From: Oasisia sp. SBJ-2009
Taxonomy: Eukaryota; Annelida; Polychaeta; Sabellida; Siboglinidae
Reading direction: 5' to 3'
NCBI GenBank assembly: GCA_964017155.1
Contig: OZ024854.1
Span: 47,434,923 to 47,498,922, forward strand
Length of the DNA stretch: 64,000 nt
This document shows, piece by piece, positions 63,101 to 64,000 of the stretch. Below the pieces are notes generated by a model that worked only from the letters and a program-made list of their open reading frames with translations, was not told where the DNA came from and did not search any database. Each line of letters starts with the position of its first letter. Within the stretch, counting starts at the first letter, position 1. The position numbers and the translations under genes were made by a program.

Positions 63101-63868
63101 ATTGGTATAAGTATTAGTAATGGAACAGCTAAGATCAGCGGGGTTATGGTATACGTATAAGTATAATGGAACATCTCAAAATATACCCGTTTACAAATCT
63201 CCTTGGACACATTTTTGACAACCCTTTGACATATAATTATACAACTACTTATTGTGGTGTCCAGCGGATGTGAAAGTAATGAAAGACGTTTTCTGCAGTT
63301 TGCCAAACAAAACAACGCTATCAATCAATCAATGACAAGCATAAGCCGTTCCTAGCAAAGATTGAACACTGCGTTGTAGCTGCATTGAAGAACTGGTGTC
63401 ACGAAGCCGATTGGCAGTTTATCAAGAGCTGTGCAGGCTTCCCCAACAGTACCGACCCTACTGTCTGTGCGGGTCTCAACTACAAGCCAGGTCTGTGCCG
63501 AGTTAACGATTGATAATCTGTTGTTTTCGTAGCAGAATTACCGTTATGCAAGTATGTAAGAATATTGCCTAAGCATGATATACCAAAAACTAAGACTTGG
63601 AGGACGCAAACCAGCTATTTATGTTTGCAGTTGTTCACGCTTCAACGTTACTGACAGAAAACGAAATATTTATGAACAAACAGAAAATTGTTGTGACGTT
63701 GTACGTTTCATGTTTATAATCATGCATGGCTCTGTGACTTTGGTTGGAAAGTGAATCGTTATACACTGTATAGTATCGAATCAAACTTGTTTAGTTTCAG
63801 ATTTTGGAACATATAAAGGAAAACTGCGACACGGATTGCTGCACAATAGGCTGCTGACAGACAGGCGA
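59575..63868 (+). CDS. LamG-like and frizzled-domain extracellular protein, 3' incomplete
   Basis: Exons: 59575-60140, 60774-60918, 61687-61876, 62275-62556, 63299-63490 and probably 63801-63868, with phases joining. The first Met (59575) has 37 residues before a better start, Met at 59686 (MAESAQW), which is followed at once by a signal peptide (LTVVVFVALTSLLPTSLVVA). Then come a cysteine-containing region, a TPTPTPTSTPTPNSTSS linker, and a LamG-like jelly roll (FTYSVWIKPTEAQTKQCLIS, FQLFIHDGHLEG, WTHIAIR, VAVFANGVF). A frizzled-type CRD follows: CEVLRVDAC with seven residues between the cysteines, FLCTLYLSPC, PPCLAFCE and WQFIKSCAGFP. FZ domains bind Wnt-type lipidated ligands or act as recognition modules. 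I know no standard gene with LamG directly before FZ, so I assign no symbol. Confidence 0.85.
60290..60415 (+). repeat. Tandem ~60-nt duplication in intron 1
   Basis: TTCAAATGTTGACACTGCCA, GGGTCTA(C/A)GTCGTCC and CAGTCGATCGTTC occur twice in a row. Confidence 0.9.
60774..60918 (+). CDS. LamG/FZ gene exon 2
   Basis: It encodes CLISREDFQLFIHDGHLEGV and ends WTHIAIR, the core LamG strands. Confidence 0.85.
61031..61570 (+). repeat. Pyrimidine-rich simple repeats (TCTG, TC, ATTAATTC, CACT, CACC)
   Basis: Successive low-complexity blocks fill most of intron 2: TCTGTCTG/TCTCTC to 61350, TTAATTCA to 61415, CACT to 61490, then ATTCACCC and a short TA tract. Confidence 0.95.
61687..61876 (+). CDS. 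LamG/FZ gene exon 3
   Basis: It encodes VQERNASIPANVAVFANGVF and ends LGRDQI, the end of the LamG-like domain. Confidence 0.85.
62275..62556 (+). CDS. LamG/FZ gene exon 4
   Basis: It encodes the N-terminal two thirds of the FZ domain (RGCEVLRVDACATIGHSFAV, FLCTLYLSPC, PPCLAFCE). Confidence 0.88.
62820..63165 (+). repeat. 39-48-nt minisatellite in intron 4
   Basis: About nine units of GGAACAGCTAAGATCAGCGG plus AGTTATTGGTATAAGTAGT, some with an extra ATTAGTAAT. Both strands remain open, giving meaningless frames. Confidence 0.93.
63299..63490 (+). CDS. LamG/FZ gene exon 5
   Basis: It encodes VCQTKQRYQSINDKHKPFLA and the last FZ cysteines (NWCHEADWQFIKSCAGFPN). Acceptor TTTTCTGCAG, donor CCAG|GTCTGT. 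Confidence 0.82.
63801..63868 (+). CDS. LamG/FZ gene exon 6 (probable)
   Basis: It encodes DFGTYKGKLRHGLLHNRLLT then DRR in the right phase between TTAGTTTCAG and CGA|GTATAA. It is short, unconserved and supported only by splice sites and phase. Confidence 0.45.
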
Positions 63869-64000
63869 GTATAAAGCATGTTTCATTATATGACGTCATA
63901 CGGCCGCCTTTTCTGTTAAAGATCGACTTTTCCGATTTGTGATGAGTTCATAATCGTAATAATAATGTTGTTAGTATTAATCACAACACTAAAGACTGTG

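Noticed and set aside
62756..63324. Repetitive frames on both strands (AKISGVIGIS and ILAVPLLIPITPL)
   Set aside because: Both come from an intronic minisatellite in the LamG/FZ gene.

Overview
The window is nuclear DNA of a metazoan. It holds intron-rich genes with GT-AG introns and AATAAA signals, dead non-LTR retrotransposons, tRNA-derived SINEs, MITE-like inverted repeats and very many micro- and minisatellites. No bacterial, CRISPR or phage feature was seen. Marine-invertebrate ancestry is inferred. An amphioxus-like chordate fits best, because minisatellites straddling intron-exon borders have, from memory, been described there, but a mollusc cannot be excluded without a search.

Layout. 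(1) 1-4.13 kb: the 3' end of an (ATT)n-tailed repeat facing a broken CR1/L2-type non-LTR retrotransposon on the minus strand. It has a 2A-like motif, a PHD-like zinc finger, endonuclease and reverse transcriptase. (2) 4.2-5.6 kb: a tRNA-derived SINE and unassigned sequence. (3) 5613-33903 (+): 33 consecutive coding exons of WASHC4 (SWIP/KIAA1033, a WASH-complex subunit). All exon phases join, giving about 1165 residues; only the extreme N-terminal exon is missing. (4) 34.4-35.35 kb: fragments of two non-LTR retrotransposons. (5) 35547-49275 (+): nine exons encoding a complete 596-residue SLC2A13-type proton/myo-inositol cotransporter (HMIT). Its introns house a foldback element, nested MITEs and a hAT-like element with an 8-bp target duplication. 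(6) 49.7-59.5 kb: gene-poor, with a 40-nt minisatellite, a 1.1-kb (CACT)n array, internal duplications and perhaps one small minus-strand terminal exon. (7) 59575 to beyond 63868 (+): a secreted or cell-surface protein with signal peptide, Thr/Pro linker, LamG-like domain and frizzled-type cysteine-rich domain, running out of the window.

The most striking pattern is that tandem repeats in both WASHC4 and the HMIT gene are repeatedly made from exon edges. The repeat unit is the last (or first) 20-40 nt of an exon plus its splice site, amplified 3 to 21 times into the intron. At least six junctions show this clearly and several more are possible. At two of them the unit is a multiple of three with no stop, so a choice among the copied donors would add whole peptide modules. 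The three genes have no shared pathway that the sequence shows: one is endosomal actin regulation, one is polyol transport, one is extracellular.
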